64,000 nucleotides of DNA from Phytophthora hibernalis (lineage: Eukaryota; Oomycota; Peronosporomycetes; Peronosporales; Peronosporaceae): NCBI GenBank assembly GCA_012656075.1, contig JAAKBF010000001.1:310001-374000 (forward strand), written 5' to 3'. Below are positions 10,807 through 21,689 of this stretch, piece after piece (positions within the stretch are counted from its first letter, which is position 1; every line of letters begins with the position of its first letter). Below the pieces are notes generated by a model that was not told where the DNA came from, did no database searches, and was given only the letters and a program-made list of their open reading frames with translations. The position numbers were made by a program, and so were the translations under genes.

Positions 10807-12537
10807 ACTGCATCCCGAGGTCCCGGAATGATGCACATATCTCGAGGGAGGCATATATCATTCTCGCCGAGCTCCTCGTTCACCGGGTAACGCCCTTCAA
10901 CTATCTAAAGTAAAAATCAGAAAAACTCCTCCAACTCGGCTGCGCTAACAGATCCGGGGCTGTCCGAACACGCATATTCTCGTACTCGGCGCAAATGCTC
11001 CCACAACGGCGAACTCTTGAAGCACGCCGCGATTGTCTCTGCCCGCGTGGCGGCGTCCTTCAACACTATCCAATTCTGGGGTGTTCGCCGCTGAAAACCA
11101 TCACCTTCCCTCCGAACGGTTCCAGGTCGTTCTTCATGATATCACGAAACGTCCTCTCTCTTGCTTCGAAGCAACCACGGTTCATCATAGGAGCCCCATC
11201 CCAGATTAATGAGACTGGCACTTCCAATCAGCTCGGCCTTCTGGCTCTGGAAATGCAGACTGCAGGTCGAATGCTCGGTCAGTTTGATCGGGATACGAAA
11301 CGTTGAGTGAGCTGTATGTATCCTCCTGTCAACAATGTAGCCGCGATATCACTGGAAGCCACTACGACGAAGATCTTCCGTTGAATTCTGACGTGCGCAA
11401 GTATCTGTTCCAGCAAGAATGGCCTTCCCGTACCGCCGGGACAATCGAGAAAGAACAATTTCTCTCCTCCAACCGGGCGGTTCACAGCCTGAAGCACTTG
11501 ATTGAAAATCGCTCTCTGGTTGTCGTTCAGACCATCCACTTGTTCCGCAACATGCTCCAATGCGCTCTGCGTGTACGCGTTTTGTTCTTGCTGTATAGTC
11601 GACGGAGATTGCCCCTCTTCTATCAGGGGTGAAACATCGCTGTAGGTTGCGAGCTCCGGAAGACCCCACCCCACATACACCTGTAGTGACTTACTATTTG
11701 AAGCTAAGTATTGGGCCACATACTTCAAGGTGTTGTACTTTGCCATTCTCAAACGAATGTCTTCCACGCGCTCGACTTGGAGGCGTTCGTCGTTTCTCTC
11801 GATGCCTCTAACGTAGTCTCCCGACATTTCGGTCTTGAATATTTCCCAAAGAACATGTGCTTGGGGGTAGACAGTAGGCCAATATGATTACGAAAAGTTG
11901 GCGCAGTTGGGATGGCATCTTGACAGCGGCCGCTTCGGTTATACAGCTAAACCACTCTGCATCGTCTTGCATATAACCAAGCGCGAAGGCCGCATCCCGA
12001 AACGTAGGGTGTGTGGTTTCATCTACCGTGAGGGGATCGGTGAAAGACGTTGGAGAGCGCCGGTTGCACAGAAGGAGTCGCAGATAGAATCTATCCGGGT
12101 CTTGGGGTGAAACGTGAATAATTCGACCAAGCGACACCACGTACTGCTTGTACGGCCGCCACCTCTTCTCGTGCCACCTATATTTCGTCGGAACATCCTT
12201 GTACAGAAGATCAGCAGTACCACCAGGATCGTTCGTACAGCTTGAAAAATTCGGTCAACATTATTCTGTTTCCACGGCGGATCAAATTATGGAGCTGGGC
12301 ATTAGATTTATGGCCACGATAGGCGACCATGTTAATGTCCCAGGTGAATGGGAAGATTCACCACAGAGTGCGTCGACCCTTGCGAAGGATGCATGAAAAA
12401 GCCGATTGCAAGCCTCCCCGGGAGAAATATAGCGTCCCAGTAGGTACTGCTAAATCTCGTCGGCTTCAATATCTTCTCCATCGATGGTTATTGTAATCAT
12501 GTCCCCTTCTTTGTAGTCGTACTTGTAGATGTACTGA
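10807..12537 (-). pseudogene. Helitron RepHel, Rep end and helicase N-terminal part
   Basis: Middle part of the split Helitron protein, read from 12535 leftward. The catalytic tyrosine region 'YIYKYDYKEGDMITITI' (about 12515-12533) is followed by 'SLGRIIHVSPQDPDRFYLRL' and 'TTHPTFRDAAFALGYMQDDA' (11808-12140). The helicase then begins: 'GLNDNQRAIFNQVLQAVNRP' and a Walker A read as 'DCPGGTGRPF' where GGTGKT is usual, so the ATP-binding Lys-Thr pair is lost. Next come remnants of motif II/III ('MKNDLEPFGGKVMVFSGEHP') and 'NEELGENDICLPRDMCIIPG' up to the Harbinger junction. Frame breaks lie near 12150, 11825, 11280 and 10950. Confidence 0.85.
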
Positions 12538-12849
12538 CCGCATCGTTGAAGTCATAGTTCCCGCATATATCATAAAGCCAATCAGAGCGATCTAATTTCC
12601 GTGTTGCAGCAATTGATCTCACAAAGCACGTTGTAATTTACGCTTAAATCGATATTTTAAATCACTTTCACGGACAGCCATCTATTTAATTTACAGTGAA
12701 ATACTGTCGCGCACATCTATCCTGAGCTAAATCGCGATCAGCTGAGGAACGAAAAGCGGCAGTGCTATGCTTGCATGGCCATTCGCGCGACTATCGAGGA
12801 TAAATGATCAAGCGGGTCTCGCCTTCACTGCCGCGATCGAAGGCGTGGC

Positions 12850-14147
12850 ATGAGATCCACGCTTCCGTCTGCTGCAGAGGAGCAGCTAGTTGAATGGACC
12901 AACTGCCTACGTGCTGACGGTGTGCCCATAACGGCGTTCATGATCAAGCTACAGGCCATCGAAGTGTACCGTGGCTGCCAGCTTCCGCACGGTGCGTTTA
13001 CGGCTACGTGCAGTTGGCGTTAACACTTCCTGCGCCGCCACAAGCTCGCTATACGTCGTCGGACACGTGCTGGTCTGACCACCCCGGCCGATGCAGCATC
13101 TACGGCTCGAACGTTCAGCACGACCGTTCGGGACAAGATGAAAGAGCTCAAGATGACTATGGTGTTCAACGCAGACCAAACAGGTAACATTTATATATAT
13201 ATGTCCTAACATGAGGATAAAGTTACTGACGAGTATGTTTAGGCGTCAACTATGAGTAACATCCGACTCAAACTGTTGCTGGTTTTGGCGCCAAGACAGT
13301 GTGCGTCCGCTGCGCCAGGAAAACGAAGGAGCGGGTGACGGTCACGCTACTCCGAGACAGTGACGGCAACAAGCTCGACCCCTTCCACATATTCGAGACG
13401 AAGCCATCCATGGTTGCAGACACAGCCCGGGAGAACACTATGGCTTCGACCGTCAACTATGGTCCGAGCTCGAGCCACTACAACGTGATGTGCAGATGTA
13501 TGGTAACGCCACCGCTTGGTGGAACAGTGGGCTGTCTATTGCGTTTCTGAGCTACCATTTCTTAGAAAGACCTAACATGCACGAGCCCGTCTTACTCGTT
13601 TGGGACGATTTTCAGGACACTGGCGGAAGGACGTGCTGATCTTTGTGAGGTCAATCAACGTCGAGCTTCTGAGGGTCCTACCAGGGTACACGTACGTGTG
13701 CCAACCCGCTGACGTCGCGTGGAATCAGCCCTTCAAGTTGAGCATTCGTCACGATTGGGTGGAGTTTCTGGTGGCTCAATTTCGCTCTGCGGGCGCTGCG
13801 GTAGCGTTTAAGATGGCGACACCGCCGCGTACCAACCTGGTGACATGGGTCAAGGAAGCCTGGGTTGACCTCCCAGCACAGACGATCATGGAAGGGTTTT
13901 GGAAGGCCAGGCTTTACCTTAGCACGGAAGCGAGCCCAACAGTGGAGGAGCCCTCGCATGCTGGCCCAGAACCGGACTGGGGTTCGCTAATCATGGAGCT
14001 GCGCGCGTACGAGATTGCCTCCGATCCTATTGATGCTACAAAGGACATTGATGAAGCGTGCGACCCTACGAGGAAGCTGTGGTCTAAAGATAGAATGCTG
14101 ATTAGACAAACCAATATGACGTTTAATTTGCATTTATTACGCTGTTA
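12850..14147 (+). pseudogene. pogo/Tigger DDE transposase
   Basis: Transposase of the pogo/Tigger family (DDE_1 with a CENP-B-type N-terminus). Start ATG 12850. The helix-turn-helix part reads 'GVPITAFMIKLQAIEVYRGC' and then 'RRHKLAIRRRTRAGLTTPAD'. The first catalytic Asp is in 'MVFNADQT' and is interrupted by a 59-bp intron (13184-13242, GTAACA…TTTAG, with a CTAAC branch-like site). Position 13256 is an in-frame TAA after 'GVNYE', and another TAA lies near 13020. The second Asp is in 'VLLVWDDF' (about 13585) and the third in 'PGYTYVCQPADVAWNQPFK' (about 13680-13740). Frameshifts near 13490 and 13610. Dead copy; family assignment firm. Confidence 0.85.
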
Positions 14148-14296
14148 ACACCCCACCTGTTGCGTGCCTTACTGCTACATCAAACGCAATAGCATTGCAG
14201 CATCGCCACGCACCTCCGCACTGCCGAACTGTCACTACGAGCACCGAACTGCCGTCGCGACCACCGAGCTTCCACCGAGACCACAGAGCTGCACCT

Positions 14297-14367
14297 CTTC
14301 GACTTGGTGCGCCCCTCCGACTTGGGGCGCCCCGTCAACTTGGTGCGCCTCTTCGACTTGCACCTGA
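14297..14367. repeat. 18-bp GACTTGGTGCGCC minisatellite
   Basis: Four imperfect units of roughly 18 bp built on TCGACTTGGTGCGCC, inside the 3' part of the pogo element. Confidence 0.6.
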
Positions 14368-14373
14368 AAATAT

Positions 14374-14439
14374 ACCACCCGGGAGGAGTCGAACCCCTTC
14401 TCCCTTGAACAGGGCGCTTTTCCGTTAAGTTACGGTGGT
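14374..14439 (-). tRNA. tRNA-like sequence, probably degenerate
   Basis: On the minus strand there is a 7-base arm ACCACCG near the 5' end and GGGTGGT at the 3' end that pair over six positions. An A-box-like TAACTTAACGG and a perfect B-box core GGTTCGACTCC are present. The anticodon arm is CCC/GGG around TGTTCAA, which lacks the usual U33. At 66 nt it is shorter than a normal tRNA. It may be a tRNA pseudogene or a tRNA-derived SINE head carried by the pogo element. A functional tRNA is unlikely. Confidence 0.4.
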
Positions 14440-14782
14440 GGTAGGTCTGTGACCTGCAAAAGCAACCAAATAACAGCAAGTTAGCAAACAGTGATAGAGT
14501 ATAACAAACAGAAGCTTGGTCAACTCACCCTTTAGTGTTGGAGGGGCATTAACCAAACGGCCCTCCTTCAATTCGCTTTACGCGGTCAGTCCAACACTGA
14601 CTGCAGCACGCGGCAGGGGTCGAAAATAGCCAGAGGGCCCAGCGCAGAAATATATCCTGTAATTTGCCAGATGGCTACATATTGTTTCAGCAGCCCATAT
14701 GTAAATGCACTTTCCTATGTGAGCAACTGCAACCCACAAACACCGTGCATATAAGGTAGGAGCTATGATTTAAACGATGTGG

Positions 14783-16359
14783 TAATCGCTTTGTTCGTAG
14801 CACATACTTCGACGTTGATGGGGCAGTTGTACTTCTGGGAGGGAAACGAGTTGTACGGCACGATCCACTGATAAATGGTCGCATTGCCCCAAATTTTCCC
14901 TCTGTGGGAAATAATTCCGTCTGGACGACGTCGGCGTCTGTAGGTAGGGTATTGCCCTCAGTCATCACGGTATCTTCCGCAAGCGACTTGGGCATTTTCT
15001 CAGAGCACTTGCCGTTCTTCATACACGGAATGTTAGGATTCGGCTGGCCATATACACCATGCAGAAAACTCGATATGACAGTCTCGTAAAGTTCCGGGTA
15101 CTTCTGATTATCCGGAAGTTCGGCGGAGACTAATTTGTCCACATCATCAGCACTTACGGACTTATCCTCTGGCCGCAAAATGAGAAGAATAGGGTCGTGA
15201 GGAAGGCCACGCTTCTGGTACTCCACCACATAAACCCAGACAGCTTGAATCCCCAGTAATCGTTCGTCTAGGTCCTTGTTAAGGATTTTCAGCTTTTCAT
15301 TAAACACACACCCCTTCGCAGCCTTCCCCCAGTCTAAGATTTTCCTTGATTTCCGGCCAGTTGGGATTGCAGGTTATAGCGATAAACGGATTTGGAGCCC
15401 CTGTTTCCTGACGATAGCGATAGCGTTCAAGAAGCGCAGGTACATGTACCAGGGTCCACCTGTGAACTTGGGAGAAAAGATAATCTTGCGGCCGATCTCT
15501 GTAGCGTCTGGATCAGCCGAATCACCATCTGAACAGGTCTGCTGACGTGTGTCCGATCGATATTCAATGCGGCTTACTTTGACATCTGCAGCCATGCAAT
15601 GAACTTCGGCGTATTCGTTTCTCAGTGCGTCGGAGATCCCCTGCAGCGTCTCCAGTCGATACTGGAGCTGATTCTTCTCGATATAGTGCAAGTGTTCCTG
15701 CTCCCATGTGACCCATTGATTAACACCGTACCGCTGCGTAAGGCGCCCACCACGTAGAATAAGAGAGTCACTCGCGGTTCTATCGTACATGAGATAGGTC
15801 TCAAACTTTCGGAGCGAGATTGTTAATGGTTTCCCATGACGGTCGACATGATTACCCACGCACGGAAGGTGATAAGTCCAATCTCGTTCTCCATACGAAA
15901 AAAGAATAGGGTACTGAAGGGGTCTTAGCTGTCACTTGTCTCGAGGTTCCGCTGCATTATGATCTACCACGATGGCAGCAACCTCAGAAGCAGTCGGAGT
16001 GTTATGCGCTCCTGGGTTCGCGTTTCGAGCTACATGGAGGCAAATCCGCAGGTTGTGGTCGGAAGAAAATCACGCAAACGCCTAGCCGGATCATCCTCAG
16101 GCAAAAGCTGTACCCGCCCCTTGATAGCGCTTACAATCGGCAACAGCAGTCGCATACTCAGGTCCGGCATGGCGAAACAAAATATCACGCGCGTTGCGAA
16201 ACTGTTGTGTGTAAGGATTGTGCGCGACCATAATCCTGTCGAGGCCTTCGACAATCGTCTCGTCCAACCCAACGATTGTCCGTGAGTCCCAATGTCTGGG
16301 TCATTAATGTATACTTGTGCAAACATGGACCGCATATTTGAAGGGGTAATCGCTTTCAT
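14783..16359 (-). pseudogene. Helitron RepHel, Rep N-terminal part
   Basis: N-terminal half of the Helitron Rep protein, read right to left. 'MFAQVYINDPDIGTH' starts at about 16326. Next are 'HNTPTASEVAAIVVDHN', 'YDRTASDSLILRGGRLTQRY', 'IGRKIIFSPKFTGGPWYMYL' and 'FLNAIAIVRKQG' (15374-15859). The Rep catalytic region reads 'VVEYQKRGLPHDPILLIL' (about 15180-15230). The usual HUH signature is PHAH, but here the second His is missing (H-D-P), so nicking activity would be lost. 'IPCMKNGKCSEKMPKSL' follows, then 'INVEVCATNKAI' up to the pogo insertion. At least three frame breaks. Nothing upstream of 16359 could be matched to a Helitron 5' terminus. Confidence 0.85.
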
Positions 16360-16665
16360 TTTATAGATCCTTATCAGTACTCGCTACTTCCCAAAACTAA
16401 GTAGAGACGAGTCTAACTTCCAGCACATCGATGGGGTGTACTCCATTGAGACCCTGGTTCAAGTGCAGGCACACGTGCTGTGCTGAAAATTTGACTGAAT
16501 CTTATTGGTTTAAATAATATAGGTACACAGTACCGTTTTTGGGTTTTGCGTTCCGACACACTGCATTTCAGCCTCCGTGTACAGAGGTGTTCTGGTTGGA
16601 GCACACGTGTGCTAGAGCAGTCTGACTCTCAAATACCATTCATTTTACAGCTTCCGCACGACTGC

Positions 16666-17863
16666 ATGGAGCCTGAAGCTGTTGCTATCGCCGTGGTGCT
16701 ACTTAGCACATGTGCTGCCGCTTTAGCTGCAGCCACAATTGACAAGCGGAGTTGTAGGCGAGCGCCTTCCACCGTTTCTACGTTCTCTACCACTACGTTT
16801 GAGGAGGCAATGGCCGCTGCTGACACTGATTGGTTTCATAAGAAGCTAAGATGTGATCGTACGTCGTTCTTGCGCCTCTATCGAGAGGTACATGCTGCAT
16901 ACAAACACAAGCCCGCAGCCAACAGTAAGTGCCCTCTAGTAAAGAGGTTTGCCTTAACAATGATGTACTTTGCGCAGGTCGGAACCATGGACACGACAGC
17001 CTCGGTGCTGGGGATATCGCGACCCCGCGCAGTGGTATACATCAACGAATGCATCGAAGTCCTCAGCTCCATGGCTGCCAAGTACGTGGATCTGCCCGGC
17101 CCAAGTGAAGTGGAGGCGGTGGAGACAGACTTTTTGTGGTGGCGGGCTTTCCTGGTGTGGTCGGGGCAGTGGATGGAACGCTTACAGCAATACCACGCCC
17201 TCATCAATTTGAGGGCTGGTATTGCCGCAAAGGCTTTCCTGCCGTAAATGTGCAAGCCGTTGTCGACCATCGCGGGGCCTTCAGGTCTATTTCGATACGA
17301 TCAGGCTCTAATAACGACCAGTCTTTGTGGAACGGATCTGGTGTCCGAAAGCGGGAAGTTACTTTGCCTATTGTTATTCCACATATTTAGTACCCATAAT
17401 AATGTGTGTCTTGCTGTGTACTAGCTTAGCCGACTTCGTCCCTCCTGGGAAGCACTTGCTGGCCGACGCTGGCTACAAGACATGGGGCCACATGCTGACC
17501 CTTTTACCAGAGTCTGAGGCCATTGTCGACCGGCGAAAGCGCGTCTACAACCGGCTACATTCTCGCACACGGATTGCTGTAGAATGCGCCTTTGGGCGCC
17601 TCAAGAATCGCTTCCGAATCTTACTAGGAAAGCTGAAGCAGAAGACGCCAGAGCGTATTGGAAAGGTAATCCACAGTTGCGTGGTGTTACACAACATGCT
17701 CCTGGCTGTACAAGATAGCTACGTGGTGTTAGGCACTGACCCACTCCGTCCAGAAGTGCGTCACCATGAAGACAATGGTGGACTTGCGCTGTGTGAGCAA
17801 CCATTTTCACACCGTCTAGGAGTAGCAAAACGAAATGATATAGGCGACATTTTCGTAGCTTAA
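16666..17863 (+). pseudogene. HARBI1-like DDE transposase (Harbinger 2)
   Basis: Transposase of the DDE_Tnp_4/HARBI1 family. The start at ATG 16666 follows a TTTTACAG-like acceptor. Helical N-terminal domain: 'FALTMMYFAQVGTMDTTASV' and 'GISRPRAVVYINECIEVLSS'. A 1-nt break near 17135 shifts into 'VAGFPGVVGAVDGTL', which holds the first catalytic Asp. 'WYCRKGFPAVNVQAVVDHRG' follows. A probable short intron runs from about 17356 to 17430 (…GCTTAG). The last exon has 'DFVPPGKHLLADAGYKTWGH' with the second Asp and 'RTRIAVECAFGRLKNRFRIL' with the Glu, then ends at 17863. One frameshift in an otherwise intact gene, so this may be a recent copy or a sequencing indel. Confidence 0.85.
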
Positions 17864-17910
17864 GCTAATGCAATGTCAACACAGTTGCATTGCAAAAATC
17901 AGTATTACTC

Positions 17911-18754
17911 TTATTCTTGGCACTCACCAAGATAGAACTTACGCTTTATCCTTAGCAAAAGCTGCTGAAGGAGCTGCAGCTGCAGCGCCTGAAACTGTCG
18001 CGTTTCATCGTGTTGGCATTGAAGCGTAGCCATCAGGCTGTTAACTGTGTTGTCCGGCGAAGCACTCGCAGTTAGCGAGGCTGCTATCGCCTCCATACCA
18101 GCCTGCATGGCACCAGGGTTTCGATGGGCGAAGCCTTACTGCGACTCACAGTAGTTGTTGGCACGTCTGTCGATGTAGCTACTGCACCACCAGCACCATG
18201 GTCCGCCCCCGAGCCTTCACTGTCTTCGAAATCCAGGTGCGTGTCCAGTAGCACCTCGCCGCTAATACCAACTCTGCCTGAAAAGGCATCGTGCAAAATA
18301 CTCCAAAGACCATCGTCAATTTCGCGCAGCTCACGCGCACAGTTGCCCGTCATGTTGGTCTCTCTTTTCTCCTTGCGGTAAATGCATTGAGCTTGCGGTA
18401 CTTTTGCGAAACCTACAGGCATACAACACGTTACATGGAGCACAAAACACTATAGGGAGAGATGTGGTCGTCATGTACCTGATCTGTTTTGATGACGACG
18501 CCTACCGACTCCGACAGCACGCTGGCAAAATACTGCCACGCCAGCGCTGTCTGTGTCTTGGTCTGCGCAGACTCCAGCCGGCGTTTAACGTCCCCGTCCG
18601 CAAAGCGGAGACGGAGCAGCTCGGCGATCATGTCGTTAGACCATATGAAGCGCTTCGACGACTTGGTCTTCTTCGGTCTAGGGCTGCGCGACGCCAATAC
18701 AGGTAGCTCTCCCTGTGTGTTCGAGTTGCCGGTGTTGTCGCTCGAGTCTTCCAT
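17911..18754 (-). pseudogene. Myb/SANT-like partner gene of Harbinger 2
   Basis: Convergent to the transposase. Starts at ATG 18754 ('MEDSSDNTGNSNTQG'); the upstream TTG is not needed. The SANT-like part reads 'SKRFIWSNDMIAELLRLRFA' and 'QTALAWQYFASVLSESVGVV', then a probable intron starts with GTACAT just after 'IKTDQ' and ends CTGTAG near 18420. Downstream are 'YRKEKRETNMTGN', an acidic stretch 'DTHLDFEDSEGSG', and, after a 1-nt break near 18110, a Gln/Leu-rich helix ('RQFQALQLQLLQQLLLRIKR') ending at 17911. Proteins of this kind act as DNA-binding partners of Harbinger transposases; that role is inferred from family and position. Confidence 0.72.
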
Positions 18755-18964
18755 GCTAAATGCCAATACAGGAGTGCCTAGCGATATGTGAAATCTTCTT
18801 TATTTGAGCCTAGAGGTTGGTTGGCTGAGAGCAGGAGAGGAGTTGGAACATGATTCAGCACACGACCACCCAATGGCTCGGTGCGCACGTAGCCAGCTTC
18901 CAAGCAAACCTAGCCCCGTCCGGAGGCGAGGCACAGAACGCGTGCCTGCACTTGAACCAGGGCC

Positions 18965-21689
18965 GGAGGACATTGTAGCTGACCCAGTTTAAGCTAGCAA
19001 ACTTCAATAAATATTACTGGATTTGCTTGTAATATTCGTTTTGAAAAGTTAATTGTTCAAAAATGCTAATTTTTGTATGGGTTAAATTACGAACGACATT
19101 TATGATATTTTATAGACTTATTAAATTATGAAGGATATGTTTTTATGTATTTCAGAGGTGTATATATTAATTTGAGAGCTTAAATGAATTACCGCTAAGG
19201 GACTTTGCCCCGGAACGGCAAGAGATGCTGTCAGAGTCTCGCTTGGCATTTTATTGTAAGATTTGTATCCGTATAGCGTTGTATCGTTTGCACTTTAATA
19301 CAACAGCTCTCAGCTGGCTGAGATCATCTTTTTCGATGTTAGTCAAAGGCAACTTCAACATGATCCGGTTCAACAGAGGATTGGGAGTATGTTGTTGCCA
19401 ATGCAGTCATACACTGCTTGAACTATTGCAACGTCGACGATAAGCTGTGACCAACAATTGCGTTGTTTGATTTCACTTGCTGTACTAGCCGAGTGCCGCC
19501 TCTCCGCGGCGGTTTCTTTATTAGTTAATCAGGGGTGATGCACCCGTTCCGCTCGCAGGGGCTCGCTGCACTACTCACCAAAATAAGTTACTCAATTAAA
19601 GCATTGGGCGGGCCCTACGGACCCGCATAGCACGGGAAGAGCGCGGGTTCGCTCGGATGCTTTATTTCCATTCGGGAGCCGCCTTCGCTTACGCTCGGCA
19701 GCCGCGACGCAACCAACATAGTGGGCGGGCTCTCTACTAGTTGTAGTAGATCTATAACCCATTTGACTACACAGGTTTCCTTTTGTAGTTTAGCTTCAAT
19801 TATTCCGCACTCTATCACTCCATTTTGATTTTCGGGCGCGGTGAAAACGATGAGCCCGACAACGCTTTAGCGGTTTTTGTGTCGACCCCCAGTCTTTCAC
19901 AAATGCAATGTGATGTGACAGTTTCCCAATGTACCGTCTTCCAGGAGGAAAAACTACTGTTCCGATTATAAGACTAACGATATGATAAATGGTCAGCTTC
20001 GGCAATATGCGGCGGAAGGGTGTACGACTCACGAACGTTCGGTTTCTGTAGTGAAGGGACGACGCCACAGGGTCACCTGTTCGATTTGACTTAAGAATTG
20101 TTCGTGCATGAACCCACTCGCTCGCAAAAATAACAGCGCGTCATCACTTGATTGAATCGAACCTGGGCAATGGCTGTCACTAAAGTATTCAGCGATGTGT
20201 ATCCTAAAATACCCAGGAACAAAAAATACGAATAATAGATGTAGAACGACACCAGACAGCGGGCGTTCATACCCGTCTCACAGCCATGTAACGTTAGTCG
20301 AGACAACCCAGTGGCCGCATAGACGCCGGACAGTCGCTCTGAAGCCACAACATTACTAGTTTACTATTTGTATCCGATATAATTTTTGGGTATGAAAGTA
20401 CTATAGTACTGTATTTTATGCTCTATTTCCGTTACTTTCCTTTGTAAGTGTATTTTTAAATTACGCTTCTAGGATAAAAAAGGCTGCAGCTGCCCCCGAC
20501 GCTGTACTAAGAACTAACTCCGCCGCACCTTTTGCTCTTCGTAGCCGCGACCGCGCCATGTCCGCCCGCCTGTGGCATGGGAAGTCTCATACCAACCTGG
20601 GGTAGTGAGGCGGATCCGTGTGGCGATAACAGCCGCCTTTGTCGAGCCAGCCGCCTCACCCCCGCATCAATGGTCTGTGCATGGGACCGGGCACTTTGGA
20701 TAGAAACATCTAAAGTTTCTTCTGTGTCCGCGGCAGGGTGCATGCGGTCAGTCTCCTGACACGAGTACATAACCCGGGCCGATAGTCACTTTGAGCGGTG
20801 ACTTGAGGGCTTATGGCTTACCTTTTGCTTTGCAATTGGAACCACTCACCGCATGTTAACTATCCAAATTGGGCGGCCCTGTGCTACTCGGTTTAAATGA
20901 CTGAATCACCTACAAGGACGTGATTCGTACTAGGTTTGGTTAATTGCAAGCAATATCGTCTGTAATTTCTTTATTTGGGCTATGAACTACGGCTCTTGCG
21001 ATCCTTCAATGTTTATGATGTCAGTAGAAGCTCCAACCATAAAAAGAGAAACAAAGAGAAAAATACCCCAACAACAGACCCATTACCCCTTTACAACCAA
21101 TAAACAGTTAATTGCCTGGGCTGAATAAGCTTAGTGGCATTGAGCTGACACTCACCCACGATCACCAAAGGAAGTGACCTCGACATGTGTGGTGAATTGT
21201 CGCTTCAGCACCAAAAGAAAACTCGCTGCCGTCTCTCCAAAGGCATTGAGAGGGGGCCCAAAAGGGCGAGTCGTGCTTTAAAGCCCCGTATATGGGGAGC
21301 GACAACATGCTACCTACCAAGACCACGACCTAGCACGTTTCTGCACCCTGGAACGGAAACTAGACCAAAACACTGCGTGGGATCGTGCGGTGGATTGGAA
21401 AGCAAGCGACAGAAACGTTCGGTGATGGTGTTATTGTGGAGGGTCTTCCGAGCTCAAACGACAGAAGACGGAGGACGCCGAAGACGACGACGATAATCGA
21501 GGTGGCGACACTGGCGACGGCCCAAGCAGCGGAGCGATACCGAGCGCTAGAAGGTATCGCCGGCGGTGGCAACGCAGAGACCGTCTTTAAGTTCAAACGG
21601 TAAAAAATTCAGACGACGAATTTGAGCCCTCGGCACGCGATGAGCTTTGGTACTGTGCTTCGTTAGTGGCCTAACTAGGAGGGTGTGCA
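18965..21689. other. Intergenic, no recognised gene
   Basis: A 2.7-kb stretch. 18990-19200 is A/T rich. 19490-19740 has GC-rich inverted patches (GCCGCCTCTCCGCGGCGG at 19497 on, and GGGCGGGC near 19605 and 19721) that look like a decayed MITE. Open frames at 19796-20348 (minus) and 20507-20770 show no known motif and are not called. A 25-bp unit TGTGAGCTGCGTGTGATAAA… is duplicated in tandem at 21700-21740. Confidence 0.4.

Larger units (their letters stand above)
12538..14782. mobile_element. pogo/Tigger-like element inside Helitron
   Basis: A 2245-bp element. Left end CCGCATCGTTGAAGTCATAG (12538 on) and the reverse complement of the right end CCACATCGTTTAAATCATAG form TIRs with about 4 mismatches in 24. 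The right flank is TA (14783-14784). The left flank reads GA (12536-12537), one change from the expected TA duplication. Removing the element with one TA copy gives a continuous Helitron frame (…NKAI|KYIYKY…). It carries a pogo-type transposase pseudogene and, near its right end, a minisatellite and a tRNA-like sequence. Confidence 0.82.
16450..18964. mobile_element. PIF/Harbinger element 2 (two genes)
   Basis: Inverted ends 16450-16484 (GACCCTGGTTCAAGTGCAGG…) and 18930-18964 (reverse complement GGCCCTGGTTCAAGTGCAGG…) match at about 30 of 35 positions. The flanking triplets TGA (16447-16449) and GGA (18965-18967) differ by one base, so the target duplication is only probable. Inside are a plus-strand HARBI1-like transposase and a convergent minus-strand Myb/SANT-like gene, the canonical two-gene layout. 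The ends differ from Harbinger element 1, so this is a separate lineage. Confidence 0.78.

Noticed and set aside
10674..10883. 69-aa minus frame as an independent gene
   Set aside because: Its first half is Helitron helicase and its second half is the Harbinger TIR read through; it is a chimera made by the insertion.
16360..16449. Helitron 5' terminus upstream of the Rep start
   Set aside because: No convincing TC start or conserved Rep N-terminal extension; Harbinger 2 begins at 16450, so the true end may be lost.
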